This document shows, piece after piece, positions 1 through 8,129 of a DNA stretch of 64,000 bases (positions are counted from its first letter, which is position 1; the number at the start of each line of letters is the position of its first letter). The translations under genes were made by a program, and so were the position numbers. The notes under the pieces are model-generated. The model saw nothing but the letters and a program-made list of their open reading frames with translations, was not told the origin of the DNA and ran no database searches. Source of the DNA: GCA-003244245 sp035606945 (lineage in GTDB: Bacteria; Actinomycetota; Actinomycetes; Mycobacteriales; Pseudonocardiaceae); contig DATNDR010000057.1 in assembly GCA_035606945.1 (NCBI GenBank), positions 51,993 to 115,992 on the forward strand. Direction: 5' to 3'.

Positions 1-313
1 CGTGTCCGACCGCGTCGCCGTCATGTACCTCGGCAAGATCGTCGAGCTCGGTGGCCGCGACGCCGTGTACTCGGCGCCCCGGCACCCCTACACGGTGGCG
101 CTGCTCTCGGCGGTGCCGGTGCCCGGCCCAACGAGGCGCAGCGGCCGCATCCGGCTCACCGGCGACGTGCCCAGCCCGATCGACCCACCTGCCGCCTGCC
201 GCTTCCACACCCGCTGCTGGAAGGCCCAGGAGATCTGCCGCACCCAAGAACCCCCACTGGCCGAACTCGCCCCCGCCCACCGGGTCGCCTGCCACTTCCC
301 GGAGCCCACCTAA
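1..313 (+). CDS. Oligopeptide/dipeptide ABC transporter ATP-binding protein, C-terminal part
   Basis: This is the last 103 codons of a gene that begins before the window. The visible part starts after the Walker B/D-loop region (SDRVAVMYLGKIVE) and continues into the cysteine-containing tail typical of OppF/DppF-type ATPases, with HPYTVALLSAVP and a CRFHTRC...C...C pattern (the oligo_HPY extension). By family knowledge such proteins drive peptide or nickel uptake with two permeases and a binding protein; these are presumably upstream and not visible. The reading frame starts at base 2 and stops at 311-313. The substrate cannot be deduced from this fragment. Confidence 0.9.
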   Translation, partial: VSDRVAVMYLGKIVELGGRDAVYSAPRHPYTVALLSAVPVPGPTRRSGRIRLTGDVPSPIDPPAACRFHTRCWKAQEICRTQEPPLAELAPAHRVACHFPEPT

Positions 314-369
314 ACCGCAGTCTGGATGCAGACTGCATGCCCTCGCGGCGGCGTGCGATCGCGCCTTCG

Positions 370-432
370 GTTGGGTGCCGTCGCCGCTCATCCAGCCCAT
401 CGCGCCGAGCAGATCCCTCGCAGCCGCTCACG
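370..432 (-). pseudogene. Fragment of a pRiA4b ORF-3-type gene
   Basis: The reverse strand of this short stretch reads AAARDLLGAMGWMSGDGTQ. This closely matches DLLGAIGWTSGEGTP in the C-terminal part of the large pRiA4b ORF-3 family gene at 26878-28638. A TGA stop lies directly upstream in the same frame and no open frame surrounds it, so it is a relic. The rest of the 314-590 gap holds no convincing gene; only the last part (RBS AAGGAG at 580-585) serves the gene at 591. Confidence 0.5.
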
Positions 433-590
433 CGGATGCTCGGCGGTGGTTCCGTCGCGATATTCATCGGATCCCATGGGTTGCCACCTCGTTGAAGGAA
501 CAGGCCTGTGACCCCCGAAACAGGCTTCTCGAGCAAGCATGATATCAACCGCGGTGACCATATGGGGTCAAGTAACTACAAGGAGTAACC

Positions 591-899
591 ATGGCGCACG
601 GCATGGCGCGTAAGTTGACGAGGGCGGCGGCTTTGGGATTTCTCGTGTTCGCCACGACCTCGGGGGTAGCAGGATTGGAGGTCCTGGCGGCCAGCCCGGC
701 TATGGCCGAGCCCAGTCAGGGCAGCCCCTTCAACCCGGGGCAAGACCAGCGGCCGGCCGACCCGTCGCAGGGCGGTTCGGGCTCCGGGAACGAGCAGCAG
801 CAACCGAGTAACCCAGGCGACGCTGGCGGCCTCTTGGGCGGCAGCCCCCTGGGCGGCCTCATTGGTGGTGGCGGCGCCGGAGGCACGGGCGGCCACTGA
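591..899 (+). CDS. Small secreted Gly/Pro/Gln-rich protein
   Basis: The product is 102 residues. An N-terminal signal peptide is evident: basic start (MARK), a hydrophobic core (AAALGFLVFATTSGVAGLEVLAA) and a likely cleavage site ASPAMA followed by EPSQG. The mature part is about 65 residues of low complexity (GSGSGNEQQQPSNPG, then GGLLGGSPLGGLIGGGG), typical of small exported mycobacterial proteins of unknown function. A strong RBS (AAGGAG) lies 6 bases before ATG 591; an in-frame ATG at 603 is less well placed. It stands alone, with a hairpin directly after its stop. No function can be assigned. Confidence 0.75.
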   Translation: MAHGMARKLTRAAALGFLVFATTSGVAGLEVLAASPAMAEPSQGSPFNPGQDQRPADPSQGGSGSGNEQQQPSNPGDAGGLLGGSPLGGLIGGGGAGGTGGH

Positions 900-906
900 C
901 CGTTCC

Positions 907-943
907 GGCGGCGTCGAGCTCGCTGTCGGATCTCGACGCCGCC
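907..943 (+). terminator. Stem-loop after the secreted-protein gene
   Basis: A perfect 12-bp inverted repeat (907-918 with 932-943, GGCGGCGTCGAG arm) encloses a 13-base loop 8 bases after the stop codon. There is no T-tract, as is common for mycobacterial intrinsic terminators. The role is inferred from position. Confidence 0.6.
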
Positions 944-1115
944 GTCGGTGCCCGTTGGCGGGCGATACCCCGCTGGCGTCTTCGGGTAAACACAAGATCA
1001 CGTGATGTTGTTTTGCGGTGCTGGGGTGGTCAAGCGTCGGTACGCTTCCTTACCCACCGTTTAGGTCAGTCCCTTACCGGGTACCCGTCGCAATCGGGCA
1101 TGGAAGGGACTTGTC

Positions 1116-1547
1116 ATGACGTTCGTTCAGGGTAGCGGGAGCGAGAGGCGGGTCGGCAGACGCGCCGCATCCCGCTCCTGGTGGACGCCGCGCTGGGTGC
1201 AACGCCAGCGCGAGGATCACGAACTGGCGCGATGGGCCACCGAATTGAGCTGGCAGTGGGCGGATGCGGTAGATAACGCCCAACTAGCGCGCCATTCGGT
1301 TACGGCCGGACGAATACCGCTCACCGTGGCGCCTCAGCTGCATTCGGTGGACTTGGGGCCACCGGTGACCCTGCTGGTGGAAATGCTGCCCGGCCAGGTC
1401 GTCGACGACTTCCAAGGCAAGGCGCAGCGCATCGCGGGCGCTATGGGGGTACCCAAGGTGCACGTGGAACTCTATGACCCCGGCTGGATCAAGGTAGTCC
1501 TGCTGGAGGATGATCCATCGCATACGGATGTGCCGCTACCAGCATGA
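1116..1547 (+). CDS. Orphan protein resembling the N-terminal domain of FtsK/TraB translocases
   Basis: This encodes 143 residues with ATG 1116 after GGAAGGG. The N-terminus is basic and Trp-rich (RSWWTPRWVQRQRE). The C-terminal half (PQLHSVDLGPPVTLLVEMLPGQ..DDFQGKAQRIAGAMGV, ending in LLEDDP) has the layout of the domain that precedes the ATPase in actinomycete TraB/FtsK proteins. The TraB of the element at 38422 has an equivalent stretch (RVVGVKSGPSWDQVRVRLVAGQ). No ATPase domain follows; the next gene is a HAD phosphatase. It may be a remnant of an old mobile element or a stand-alone DNA-binding or adaptor protein. The family assignment rests on reading similarity only. Confidence 0.6.
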   Translation: MTFVQGSGSERRVGRRAASRSWWTPRWVQRQREDHELARWATELSWQWADAVDNAQLARHSVTAGRIPLTVAPQLHSVDLGPPVTLLVEMLPGQVVDDFQGKAQRIAGAMGVPKVHVELYDPGWIKVVLLEDDPSHTDVPLPA

Positions 1548-1617
1548 CTACCGTGAAAACGGTATCGCGCCCAGTCAGTCGTTGACGAAGTCGAGGCGGA
1601 GTTGGGTGGGGGACGAC

Positions 1618-2289
1618 GTGCAGGCGGTGGTCTTCGACCTCGACGGGGTGCTGCTGGATTCGGAGCAGCTGTGGGACGCCGTCCGCCGCGGTGTTGCCGG
1701 CGACGCCGGTCGGCCATGGCCCGCAGAAGCGACCCGGGCGATGCAGGGCATGAGTACGGCGGAGTGGTCGGCGTACCTGACTGACGTGGTGGGCATCCCC
1801 GGCGAACCGCAGGAGCTGGCAACCACCGTCATCGATCGGCTGGCCGCCCGGTACGACGTACGGCTGCCCCTACTGCCCGGGGCGGTGGAGGTGGTCGAGC
1901 GGCTGGCGCGCCGCTGGCCGCTGGGGCTCGCGTCGTCCTCGCCGCGGCGGCTGATCGACGCCGTGCTGGCGGCCGCGGGGTTGGCGCAGTGGTTCCGGGT
2001 CAGCGTCTCCACCGAGGAGGTGGCAGCCGGAAAGCCCTCGCCTACGGTGTACCAGACCGTGGTGCAGCGGCTCGCGGTGGACCCTTCGCGAACGGTCGCG
2101 ATCGAGGACTCGAGCAACGGGCTGCGGTCGGCCGCGGCAGCCGGGCTGGGAGTGCTCGCGGTGCCCCACCCGGCCTTTCCACCCTCAGCGGAGGCGCTGG
2201 CGCTCGCCGACGTCGTCGTGGATTCACTCGATGACATCACCCCGGAGCTGGTGGCGTCGATCGGCCATCAGGTGGGCGATCGTGCATGA
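1618..2289 (+). CDS. HAD-superfamily phosphatase (beta-phosphoglucomutase-like)
   Basis: The product is 223 residues from GTG 1618. Longer in-frame starts are possible, but the family begins right at the nucleophile motif VVFDLDGVLLDSEQ. Motif I (DLDGV), motif II (LASSSPRR), motif III Lys (AAGKPSPTVY) and motif IV (IEDSSNG) are all present, with the cap domain between motifs I and II. This architecture fits subfamily IA hydrolases acting on small phosphorylated sugars; the substrate is unknown. Its TGA overlaps the ATG of the following DinB/DLH gene (ATGA), which indicates translational coupling. Confidence 0.85.
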   Translation: MQAVVFDLDGVLLDSEQLWDAVRRGVAGDAGRPWPAEATRAMQGMSTAEWSAYLTDVVGIPGEPQELATTVIDRLAARYDVRLPLLPGAVEVVERLARRWPLGLASSSPRRLIDAVLAAAGLAQWFRVSVSTEEVAAGKPSPTVYQTVVQRLAVDPSRTVAIEDSSNGLRSAAAAGLGVLAVPHPAFPPSAEALALADVVVDSLDDITPELVASIGHQVGDRA

Positions 2290-3527
2290 TCTCGATCGAC
2301 GACTTCCTGTACTACCTGGACGACGCGCTCGACGGCATGGTGCACATCGTCTGCGAACTCGGCGACGAGCTGGCCAATCGCCGACCCGACCTGCCAGGCG
2401 CGAACTCGCCGTTCGCGATCCTCACCCACTGTCTGGGCGTCATGGAGTACTGGGGCGGCGAGATCGTCGCCGGCCGCCGCATCGTGCGCGACCGGCCTGC
2501 GGAGTTCCGCGCCACCGGCCGCGTCGGTGAGCTTGCTGCGGCCACCGAGCGAGCCCGGCAGCGATTGCGCACCGATGTCGCGGCGATCGACCCGTTCGCG
2601 CCGCCCCGCGGTCAGCCGCGCCGCGCCGAGGACACCACGCTGCCGCTGGGCCGTACCCAGGGCGGTGCGCTGCTGCACATCTACGAGGAACTCGCCCAGC
2701 ACCGCGGCCAGATGGAGATCACCCGTGATCTCTTGCAAGCCCCGTGGGCGCGGTTGCGCTCGGATCAAGGAGAGGAGCGCGGCATGACCGACGCGATGAG
2801 GGCCGAAACCGTCACCATCACCGGCCATGCCGGTGACCGGATTGAGGCCTACGTCGCCCGCCCGCTGGGCGGCGACCAGCGCGGCGGCGTGGTGGTCATC
2901 CACCACATGCCCGGCTACGACGGCGCCACCAAGGAGATCGTGCGCAGGTTCGCGGCAGAGGGATACCCGGCGCTGTGCCCCAACCTGTATTACCGGGAGG
3001 CGCCGGGGGCCGATCCCGACGACGCGGCGGCCACCGTGCGCGCGGCCGGCGGGGTGCCGGACGAGCGGCTCGTCGGCGACGTGGCAGGCGCCGCGGCATA
3101 CCTCAAGAGCCTGGATGGCGCGAACGGCAAGATCGGCGTGATCGGCTACTGCTCAGGCGGGCGTCAGACCTTCCTGGCGGCTTGCTCGCTGCCGGTGGAC
3201 GCCGCCGTGGACTGCTACGGCGCCTTCGTGGTGAACGACCCACCACCGGGCAGGCCCAAGAATCTGCAACCGATCCTGCACCTGGCGCCACAACTGTCGG
3301 GCCCCTTGCTCGGGCTGTTCGGCGCCGACGACCAGTACCCGTCGCCGGCGGAGACGGCCGTACTCGCCGCGGAACTGGACCGGTTGGGCAAGAAATACGA
3401 GTTTCACACCTACGACGGCGCCGGGCACGCGTTCTTCGCCGTCGACCGGCCGTCCTACCGCCCGGAGGCCGCCGTCGACGGTTGGCGGCGGATCCTGGAC
3501 TTCTTCCGCACCTACCTGACGACCTGA
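2286..3527 (+). CDS. DinB-family / dienelactone hydrolase fusion
   Basis: The single open frame encodes 413 residues. Residues 1-160 form a DinB/DUF664-like helical domain with metal-ligand histidines (ILTHCLG; HIYEELAQHRGQME), a fold used by thiol-dependent (e.g. mycothiol) transferases. Residues 170-413 form a dienelactone hydrolase: nucleophile Cys in GYCSGG, Asp in GADDQYPS and His in GAGHAFF are all present. A good RBS (AAGGAGAGGAG) precedes an in-frame ATG at 2784 (Met167), exactly at the domain junction. The hydrolase may therefore also be made separately, or two formerly adjacent genes have lost the stop between them. The pairing suggests detoxification of a small electrophile; the substrate is unknown. 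Confidence 0.85.
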   Translation: MISIDDFLYYLDDALDGMVHIVCELGDELANRRPDLPGANSPFAILTHCLGVMEYWGGEIVAGRRIVRDRPAEFRATGRVGELAAATERARQRLRTDVAAIDPFAPPRGQPRRAEDTTLPLGRTQGGALLHIYEELAQHRGQMEITRDLLQAPWARLRSDQGEERGMTDAMRAETVTITGHAGDRIEAYVARPLGGDQRGGVVVIHHMPGYDGATKEIVRRFAAEGYPALCPNLYYREAPGADPDDAAATVRAAGGVPDERLVGDVAGAAAYLKSLDGANGKIGVIGYCSGGRQTFLAACSLPVDAAVDCYGAFVVNDPPPGRPKNLQPILHLAPQLSGPLLGLFGADDQYPSPAETAVLAAELDRLGKKYEFHTYDGAGHAFFAVDRPSYRPEAAVDGWRRILDFFRTYLTT

Positions 3528-3541
3528 GGACGCAGACCACC

Positions 3542-3814
3542 GTGTGCACCTACCTCACCGAGGAGATTCCAGTCGACGGCAGCGGCAAAGGCGCTCGCGG
3601 CTGGTTCGGGGCCAGCAAAGCTCTCGTCTACGTCGATCACCCGGTGCACGCCCAGTACGGGCACACCGTGAACATCGACGTCCTGAACCCGCAGCTGGGG
3701 CCCTCGGCCCGGGTCGCGTTGGAACTCACCGAGGAGACCGCGCTCGCGCTGGCCGAGGCCATCCAGCGGGCGATCCGGTCGGCACCGGCTGGGATCGCGT
3801 CGATCCACCGCTAG
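3542..3814 (+). CDS. DUF6295-type conserved mycobacterial protein
   Basis: The product is 90 residues starting with GTG 3542 (VCTYLTEEIPVDGSGKGARG), 14 bases after the previous stop and preceded by GAGGAC. The motifs GWFGASKALVYVDHPVHA and NIDVLNP are a pattern I recognise from a small conserved actinobacterial family without known function. No signal peptide or membrane segment is visible. It is probably co-transcribed with the HAD and DinB/DLH genes. It ends exactly where the convergent lipoprotein gene ends. Confidence 0.75.
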   Translation: MCTYLTEEIPVDGSGKGARGWFGASKALVYVDHPVHAQYGHTVNIDVLNPQLGPSARVALELTEETALALAEAIQRAIRSAPAGIASIHR

Positions 3815-4534
3815 CTAACCGAGGGCATAGACGACCTCGACCATGACGGTGAGCTTCTGGCTGCCGGGCTCGACGGGGACCGGCGCGGCAGCCACCGGTG
3901 CGGCTTGCCGGTCCAGCGGGCCCGGCGGATTGGCCGGCATCTCGGTGATCGACGAGATCCGGCCCAGCCGTACTCCGGCCGCGTCGGCCATCTGCTTGGC
4001 ATGTGCCTGGGCCTGCCGCACCGCGTCGGTCCGGGCCTGGGCCCGCGCGGCGCTGTCGTCACCGATCGAGAAGCTCAGTTGCTGGATCCGCACGGCGTCG
4101 CCGGCTGCTTCACCGGCCGCGTCGATGAGCCCGCCGGCGGCGCCGACGTCATGCAGGGTGGCCGTCACCTGGTTGGTCACCTCGTAGCCGCTGATCCGCC
4201 CGGCCGCCGAGTCGTACGTCGGGGTGACCGACAGCTGGCTGGTCTGCAGGTCCGCCGGCGCGACTCCCTTGCTCTTCAACACGTTGATCAGCGCGGTCGC
4301 CTTCGCGGTGTTGGCATCAAGGGCGGCCTTCGCGCTCTGATCCCGGGTCTGGACTCCGATGACGAGGGTCACCGTGTCCGGGGTCGTAGTGACCGTGCCC
4401 AGACCACGGGTGGTGATGCCGGTCGCCGCGGTCGGCGCGGTCGGCGCGTTGCCGCCCGAGCAACCAGCCAGCACCAACGCGCCGAGTGCAACGACCGCCA
4501 CACTGCTCAAGCCACGCTTCACGTGCACAAGCAT
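3815..4534 (-). CDS. SIMPL (DUF541) domain lipoprotein
   Basis: The product is 239 residues. A lipoprotein signal peptide (VVALGALVLAGC, lipobox LAGC) is followed by a Thr/Ala linker and a SIMPL/DUF541 domain (GLGTVTTTPDTVTLVIGVQT ... YEVTNQVTATLHD ... ARTDAVRQAQAHAKQMADAAG ... VMVEVVYAL). Such proteins are exported and of poorly defined function, in some bacteria linked to oxidative-stress survival. It is the last gene of a likely three-gene minus-strand run with the SDR and the enoyl-CoA hydratase, separated by about 30 bases each. Confidence 0.85.
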   Translation of the reverse strand: MLVHVKRGLSSVAVVALGALVLAGCSGGNAPTAPTAATGITTRGLGTVTTTPDTVTLVIGVQTRDQSAKAALDANTAKATALINVLKSKGVAPADLQTSQLSVTPTYDSAAGRISGYEVTNQVTATLHDVGAAGGLIDAAGEAAGDAVRIQQLSFSIGDDSAARAQARTDAVRQAQAHAKQMADAAGVRLGRISSITEMPANPPGPLDRQAAPVAAAPVPVEPGSQKLTVMVEVVYALG

Positions 4535-4564
4535 CCATCAAGACCGCCGGGCGCGGTGCGGGGG

Positions 4565-5386
4565 TCAGCGAGGGGGCAGCCAGTCGTGGCCGTGTTCGCG
4601 GCGCACGTAGCCGTCGAATCGGGCCATGCGGCGTAGGTGATGGCCGCCGTCGACGGGCAGGTTGACGCCGGTGATCCAGGTCGCCTCCGGACCTGAGAGG
4701 AAACTGACGGCTGCGGCGACGTCCTCGGGACGGCCCAACCGCCGGATGGGCATGTTGTCGAGGTACTCGTCGCGAAGTTCGGGCTCGGTCGCCATCTCGC
4801 CGGCGAGATCGCTGGGCACCAGTCCCGGCAGCACCGAGTTCACGCGGATGCCCCAGTGGCCCAGCTCATCGGCGGCACTGCGGACGAACATGTCGACGCC
4901 GGCCTTCGCCGTCGAGTAGGGGGTGAGGAAGCCGCACGCCAGCATCCCGGCCGCACTGGAGATCGCCGTGTACGCGCCACCACCGGCGGCGCGCATGCGG
5001 GGTGCGGCGTGCTTGAGCGTGAGGAAGTTGCCGGTGAGGTTGACCTCCATGACGTTGCGCCACGCGTCCAGCGGAATGGAGGCGATCGGGGCGAGCCAGC
5101 CGACCCCGGCCGAGGCGACGACGATAGACACACCGCTTCCCTCGTCGGCGTGCGCGACGGCGTCCTCCACTGCCTGTTCATCCGTCACGTCCGCGACGCA
5201 CCACCGCACCTCGCCGGGCGCGTCGATCATGCCGAGTTGTTCCCCGGCGGTGACGAGCCGGTTCTCGGTGCGACCGATGATCGTCACGGTGGCGCCATCG
5301 GTTCGGAGCCGCCTGGCGCATGCCAGGCCGAGACCACTCCCACCCCCGGTCACCAGCGCATTGCGACCCTCGAGCCCCCCAGTCAT
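4565..5386 (-). CDS. Short-chain dehydrogenase/reductase
   Basis: The product is 273 residues, of classical SDR length. The cofactor motif TGGGSGLG lies near residue 14, followed by IGRTENR, which contains the basic residue expected for NADP(H) preference. The catalytic Ser is in AISSAAG and the YxxxK motif is in TPYSTAKAG. The C-terminal WITGVNLPVDGGHH is typical of the family. It lies 30 bases downstream of an enoyl-CoA hydratase, so a beta-oxidation-like step on a CoA or lipid substrate is plausible, though the substrate is unknown. Confidence 0.9.
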   Translation of the reverse strand: MTGGLEGRNALVTGGGSGLGLACARRLRTDGATVTIIGRTENRLVTAGEQLGMIDAPGEVRWCVADVTDEQAVEDAVAHADEGSGVSIVVASAGVGWLAPIASIPLDAWRNVMEVNLTGNFLTLKHAAPRMRAAGGGAYTAISSAAGMLACGFLTPYSTAKAGVDMFVRSAADELGHWGIRVNSVLPGLVPSDLAGEMATEPELRDEYLDNMPIRRLGRPEDVAAAVSFLSGPEATWITGVNLPVDGGHHLRRMARFDGYVRREHGHDWLPPR

Positions 5387-5416
5387 GACGTGATCATCGC
5401 ATACATCGGGGACTGG

Positions 5417-6229
5417 CTACTTCCCCTGATAGTGCGCCTGGCGCTGGTCGAGGTAGGCCGCGACGCCCTCGGCGAAGTCGTCCGTGGCGGCGACCTCACG
5501 CTGGAGGCGAGCCTCGAGTTCCAGCTGGTCGTCGAGTCCGTCATAGAGCCAGCGGTTGAGCTGGCGCTTGGTCCCCGCATACGAGCGGGTTGGACCCTGC
5601 GCGAGCCGATCGACCAACGCATCGGACTCCGCCGTGAACCCGTCGCCGGAGACCACCTCGTTGATCAGGCCCCACTGCAACGCCCGCGCGGCAGGCACGC
5701 GGTCGCCCAGCATCGCCATCTCGGCGGCGCGTGCCGCGCCGGCACGCGCGGCCACGAACGCCGACGCTCCCCCGTCGGGGGCCAGCCCGATGTTCACGAA
5801 GGCGAGCATGAAGTAGGCCGACTCGGCGGCGACAATCAGATCGCACGCCAGCGCCAGCGAGCATCCGATTCCCACTGCTGGGCCGTGGACTGCGGCTACC
5901 ACCGGTTTGGGCATCCGGCGGACACCGGTGATGATCGGGTTGTACAGCTCGGTGAGGATGCGATACACATCAGGTTGCCCCTGGCCGGTCGTGTTGAGCA
6001 CCTCACGCAGATCCGCTCCGGAGGAAAACGCGCGGCCGGCGCCGCGCAGCATCACCGCCCGGACATCCTCGTCGCCGGCCACGCTTTCAACCGCTGCGCG
6101 CAGGTCCACGCCGAGCTGGCGGTTCCAGGCGTTGAGTGATTCCGGCCGGTTGAGCTCGATCACCGCTCCAGCGCCCGCACGCAGCAGGTTCACCGTCGGG
6201 TAGGCGTGGGCAAGCTGCCAGGCCGCCAT
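5417..6229 (-). CDS. Enoyl-CoA hydratase/isomerase family protein
   Basis: The product is 270 residues with crotonase features. These are an N-terminal strand (GAVIELNRPESLNAWN), the oxyanion-hole motif GAGRAFSSGADLRE and the second oxyanion region HGPAVGIGCSLALACDLIVAA. In the usual hydratase glutamate region the sequence is NIGLAPDGGASAFVAARAG, where Asp-Gly-Gly is kept but the exact activity (hydratase, isomerase or other) cannot be stated. It is the first gene of the minus-strand run with the SDR and SIMPL genes. Confidence 0.88.
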   Translation of the reverse strand: MAAWQLAHAYPTVNLLRAGAGAVIELNRPESLNAWNRQLGVDLRAAVESVAGDEDVRAVMLRGAGRAFSSGADLREVLNTTGQGQPDVYRILTELYNPIITGVRRMPKPVVAAVHGPAVGIGCSLALACDLIVAAESAYFMLAFVNIGLAPDGGASAFVAARAGAARAAEMAMLGDRVPAARALQWGLINEVVSGDGFTAESDALVDRLAQGPTRSYAGTKRQLNRWLYDGLDDQLELEARLQREVAATDDFAEGVAAYLDQRQAHYQGK

Positions 6230-6316
6230 GAGGCTGGATGCTAGTGGAGCCCGACTCGGACCGCTGATCGACAGCTTCGCATTCAGGTCGCGGCCGCAGG
6301 ACTATAGGCTCCCCGC

Positions 6317-6937
6317 ATGGCGCGGTACTTCAATGTGCACCCGGTCGACCCGCAACCGCGCGCCATCGGTCAGGTGGTCGAGCTGGTCCGCGACGGTGGG
6401 CTCATCGCTTACCCGACGGATTCCTGCTTCGCGCTGGGCTGCCAGCTCGGCAACTCCGGCGGCCTGCACCGGATCCGTGAGATTCGCAACCTCGACGACA
6501 AGCACCACTTCACCCTGGTGTGCCGGGACTTCGCCCAGCTCGGCCAGTTCGTCCACATTAGCAACGCGGCTTTCCGGCTGATCAAGGCCGCGACACCGGG
6601 CAGCTACACGTTCATCCTGCCCGCGACGAAGGAGGTGCCACGCCGGCTGCTGCGCCCGAAGAAGAAGACCGTCGGAGTGCGGATCCCGCAGCACGCCGTC
6701 GCGCAAGCGCTGCTCGCCGAGCTGGACGAGCCGCTGCTGTCCTCCACGCTGCTGCTGCCTGACGAGCCTGAACCGCTGACGCAGGGTTGGGAGATCAAGG
6801 AGCGGCTCGACCACGCGGTCGACGCGGTGATCGACTCCGGCGACTGCGGCACCGAACCGACAACTGTGATCGACTTCTGCGGAACCGAGCCCGAGATCGT
6901 GCGCCGGGGCGCCGGCGACCCGTCCCCGTTCGAGTAG
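6317..6937 (+). CDS. YrdC/Sua5-domain protein (L-threonylcarbamoyladenylate synthase family, YciO-like)
   Basis: The product is 206 residues of single YrdC domain. The motif GLIAYPTDSCFALGCQL near residue 30, KHHFTLVCRDF, PGSYTFILPATKEVPRR and KKTVGVRIPQH are typical of the family. The family makes threonylcarbamoyl-AMP for tRNA t6A modification. The single-domain length and sequence style resemble the YciO branch, whose role is less certain than that of TsaC. It is divergently placed from the hydratase operon and separate from the accessory island that starts about 200 bases later. Confidence 0.85.
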   Translation: MARYFNVHPVDPQPRAIGQVVELVRDGGLIAYPTDSCFALGCQLGNSGGLHRIREIRNLDDKHHFTLVCRDFAQLGQFVHISNAAFRLIKAATPGSYTFILPATKEVPRRLLRPKKKTVGVRIPQHAVAQALLAELDEPLLSSTLLLPDEPEPLTQGWEIKERLDHAVDAVIDSGDCGTEPTTVIDFCGTEPEIVRRGAGDPSPFE

Positions 6938-7133
6938 GTCCGAGTACAGCGAGTACAGCTGGACTACAGATGGACGAGGTGGTTGCGCATAAAACGACTG
7001 AGTCGGATGCTTGGCCGTGGCCTGAAGAAACGAGGTCTCATCGACTCCGACGTCCTGGCCGAGCCGGGCGGGGTCGTCGACCGCTCATCCCTGCCTATCG
7101 TGTCGCCCGGCAGGGTCACCAGTAGTCCGGAGC

Positions 7134-7379
7134 TTAGCTAGTGCCTCGCCGTCCTCCCGGCCCTTGATCATGGCGACCATGCCGCCGTCGCGCCTCGGTG
7201 AGCCAGCGCGCGAAATATTGCCGGACTTCGTCGGGGTCCGCCGTGGTGACCTGTGCCTCCTCGGCACGTGCTGCTTCGACGTTGTGAGAGTAGCTGATGC
7301 GCGCCCGAAACTGCCCGTTCTCCCACCAAGCTCGCACGAGGAAGACCGCAGCGTGGGGCCGTTGCTTCACACTTAGCAT
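7134..7379 (-). CDS. Small conserved protein downstream of the SARP regulator
   Basis: The ATG at 7379 gives 81 residues; a GTG two codons earlier (7385) is an alternative. The sequence (AAVFLVRAWWENGQFRARI ... DPDEVRQYFARWLTEA) has the look of a small soluble alpha/beta protein; I have seen this type near regulators in actinobacteria but cannot name it. It begins 28 bases (22 if the GTG is used) after the end of the SARP gene on the same strand, so the two are probably co-transcribed. No function is assigned. Confidence 0.5.
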   Translation of the reverse strand: MLSVKQRPHAAVFLVRAWWENGQFRARISYSHNVEAARAEEAQVTTADPDEVRQYFARWLTEARRRHGRHDQGPGGRRGTS

Positions 7380-7406
7380 CGTCACCCTCGACCGTCTCCA
7401 TGCCGT

Positions 7407-8129
7407 CTATGAGGGTAGGAGCGCGCTAGCCAGCTCAGTCATTCGCGGTGAAGGCCCGACCCCAAGTTCCCGTTGTAGGAGCGCTCGGTACCGCTGATAA
7501 TGTCTAAGCGCACTAGCCGCATTACCCTCGGCAAGATGAACCTCAATGAAAATCCGGTGGGCGGTCTCCCGAATCGGTTCTATTGCGATTGCCGCGAGGG
7601 CAGTCTTCAAGGCACCCAGGTATAGCTCCGCGGAGCAGAGCTGCTGGGCCAATTCTTCCAAAGCGTGAAGGCGCACTTGGTCCCATCGGTCTCGTTCGAG
7701 TACGAGCCAATCTTCAGCCCAAGCAGGCAACAGCTCCCGACTCAAAGCGTCAACCAGCGCCTCGCAGTCGGGGATGGCCGAGATGAAGGAACCTTCCAAG
7801 ATTTGTTGGGCGTGACGCTGGTGAATGTGGAGGTCGACACAGACCGACGGCGATAACCGAAGCCGAGGACCCACACACTCGATGACCGTGGTTTCTCCGA
7901 TGCGTCTGCCGCGCCACAAAGCTGACCGGAGATTGGCCGCTGCCCGGCTGACCGAGCTGTCAGGCCATAGTCGCTCTGCCGCAATAGTTCGATGCACACC
8001 TCGATCCCACAGCGCGAGAAACGACAGCAGTCGCTGCGCGCCGAGCGGCAACGTGATCCTGGTGCCGCAGTAGGTGGAATCGAACCCTCCGAGGAGGTAG
8101 ATGTACACAGCCTGTACCGAGAGATCCAT
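7407..8129 (-). CDS. SARP-type transcriptional regulator (DNA-binding plus BTAD domains)
   Basis: The start is ATG 8129 (MDLSVQAVYIYLLGGFDS), preceded by GGGAGCGAGG, giving 240 residues. The N-terminal half is an OmpR-like winged helix (LGAQRLLSFLALWDRG ... RAAANLRSALWRGRR). The C-terminal half is a BTAD helical domain (LEELAQQLCSAELYLGALKTALAAIAIEPIRETAHRI, HYQRYRALLQRELGVGPSP). This is the minimal SARP architecture, which in Streptomyces activates antibiotic clusters. It is transcribed away from the PatA/PatG-like protease and is the best candidate activator of the 8.8-20.4 kb gene set. Confidence 0.85.
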   Translation of the reverse strand: MDLSVQAVYIYLLGGFDSTYCGTRITLPLGAQRLLSFLALWDRGVHRTIAAERLWPDSSVSRAAANLRSALWRGRRIGETTVIECVGPRLRLSPSVCVDLHIHQRHAQQILEGSFISAIPDCEALVDALSRELLPAWAEDWLVLERDRWDQVRLHALEELAQQLCSAELYLGALKTALAAIAIEPIRETAHRIFIEVHLAEGNAASALRHYQRYRALLQRELGVGPSPRMTELASALLPS

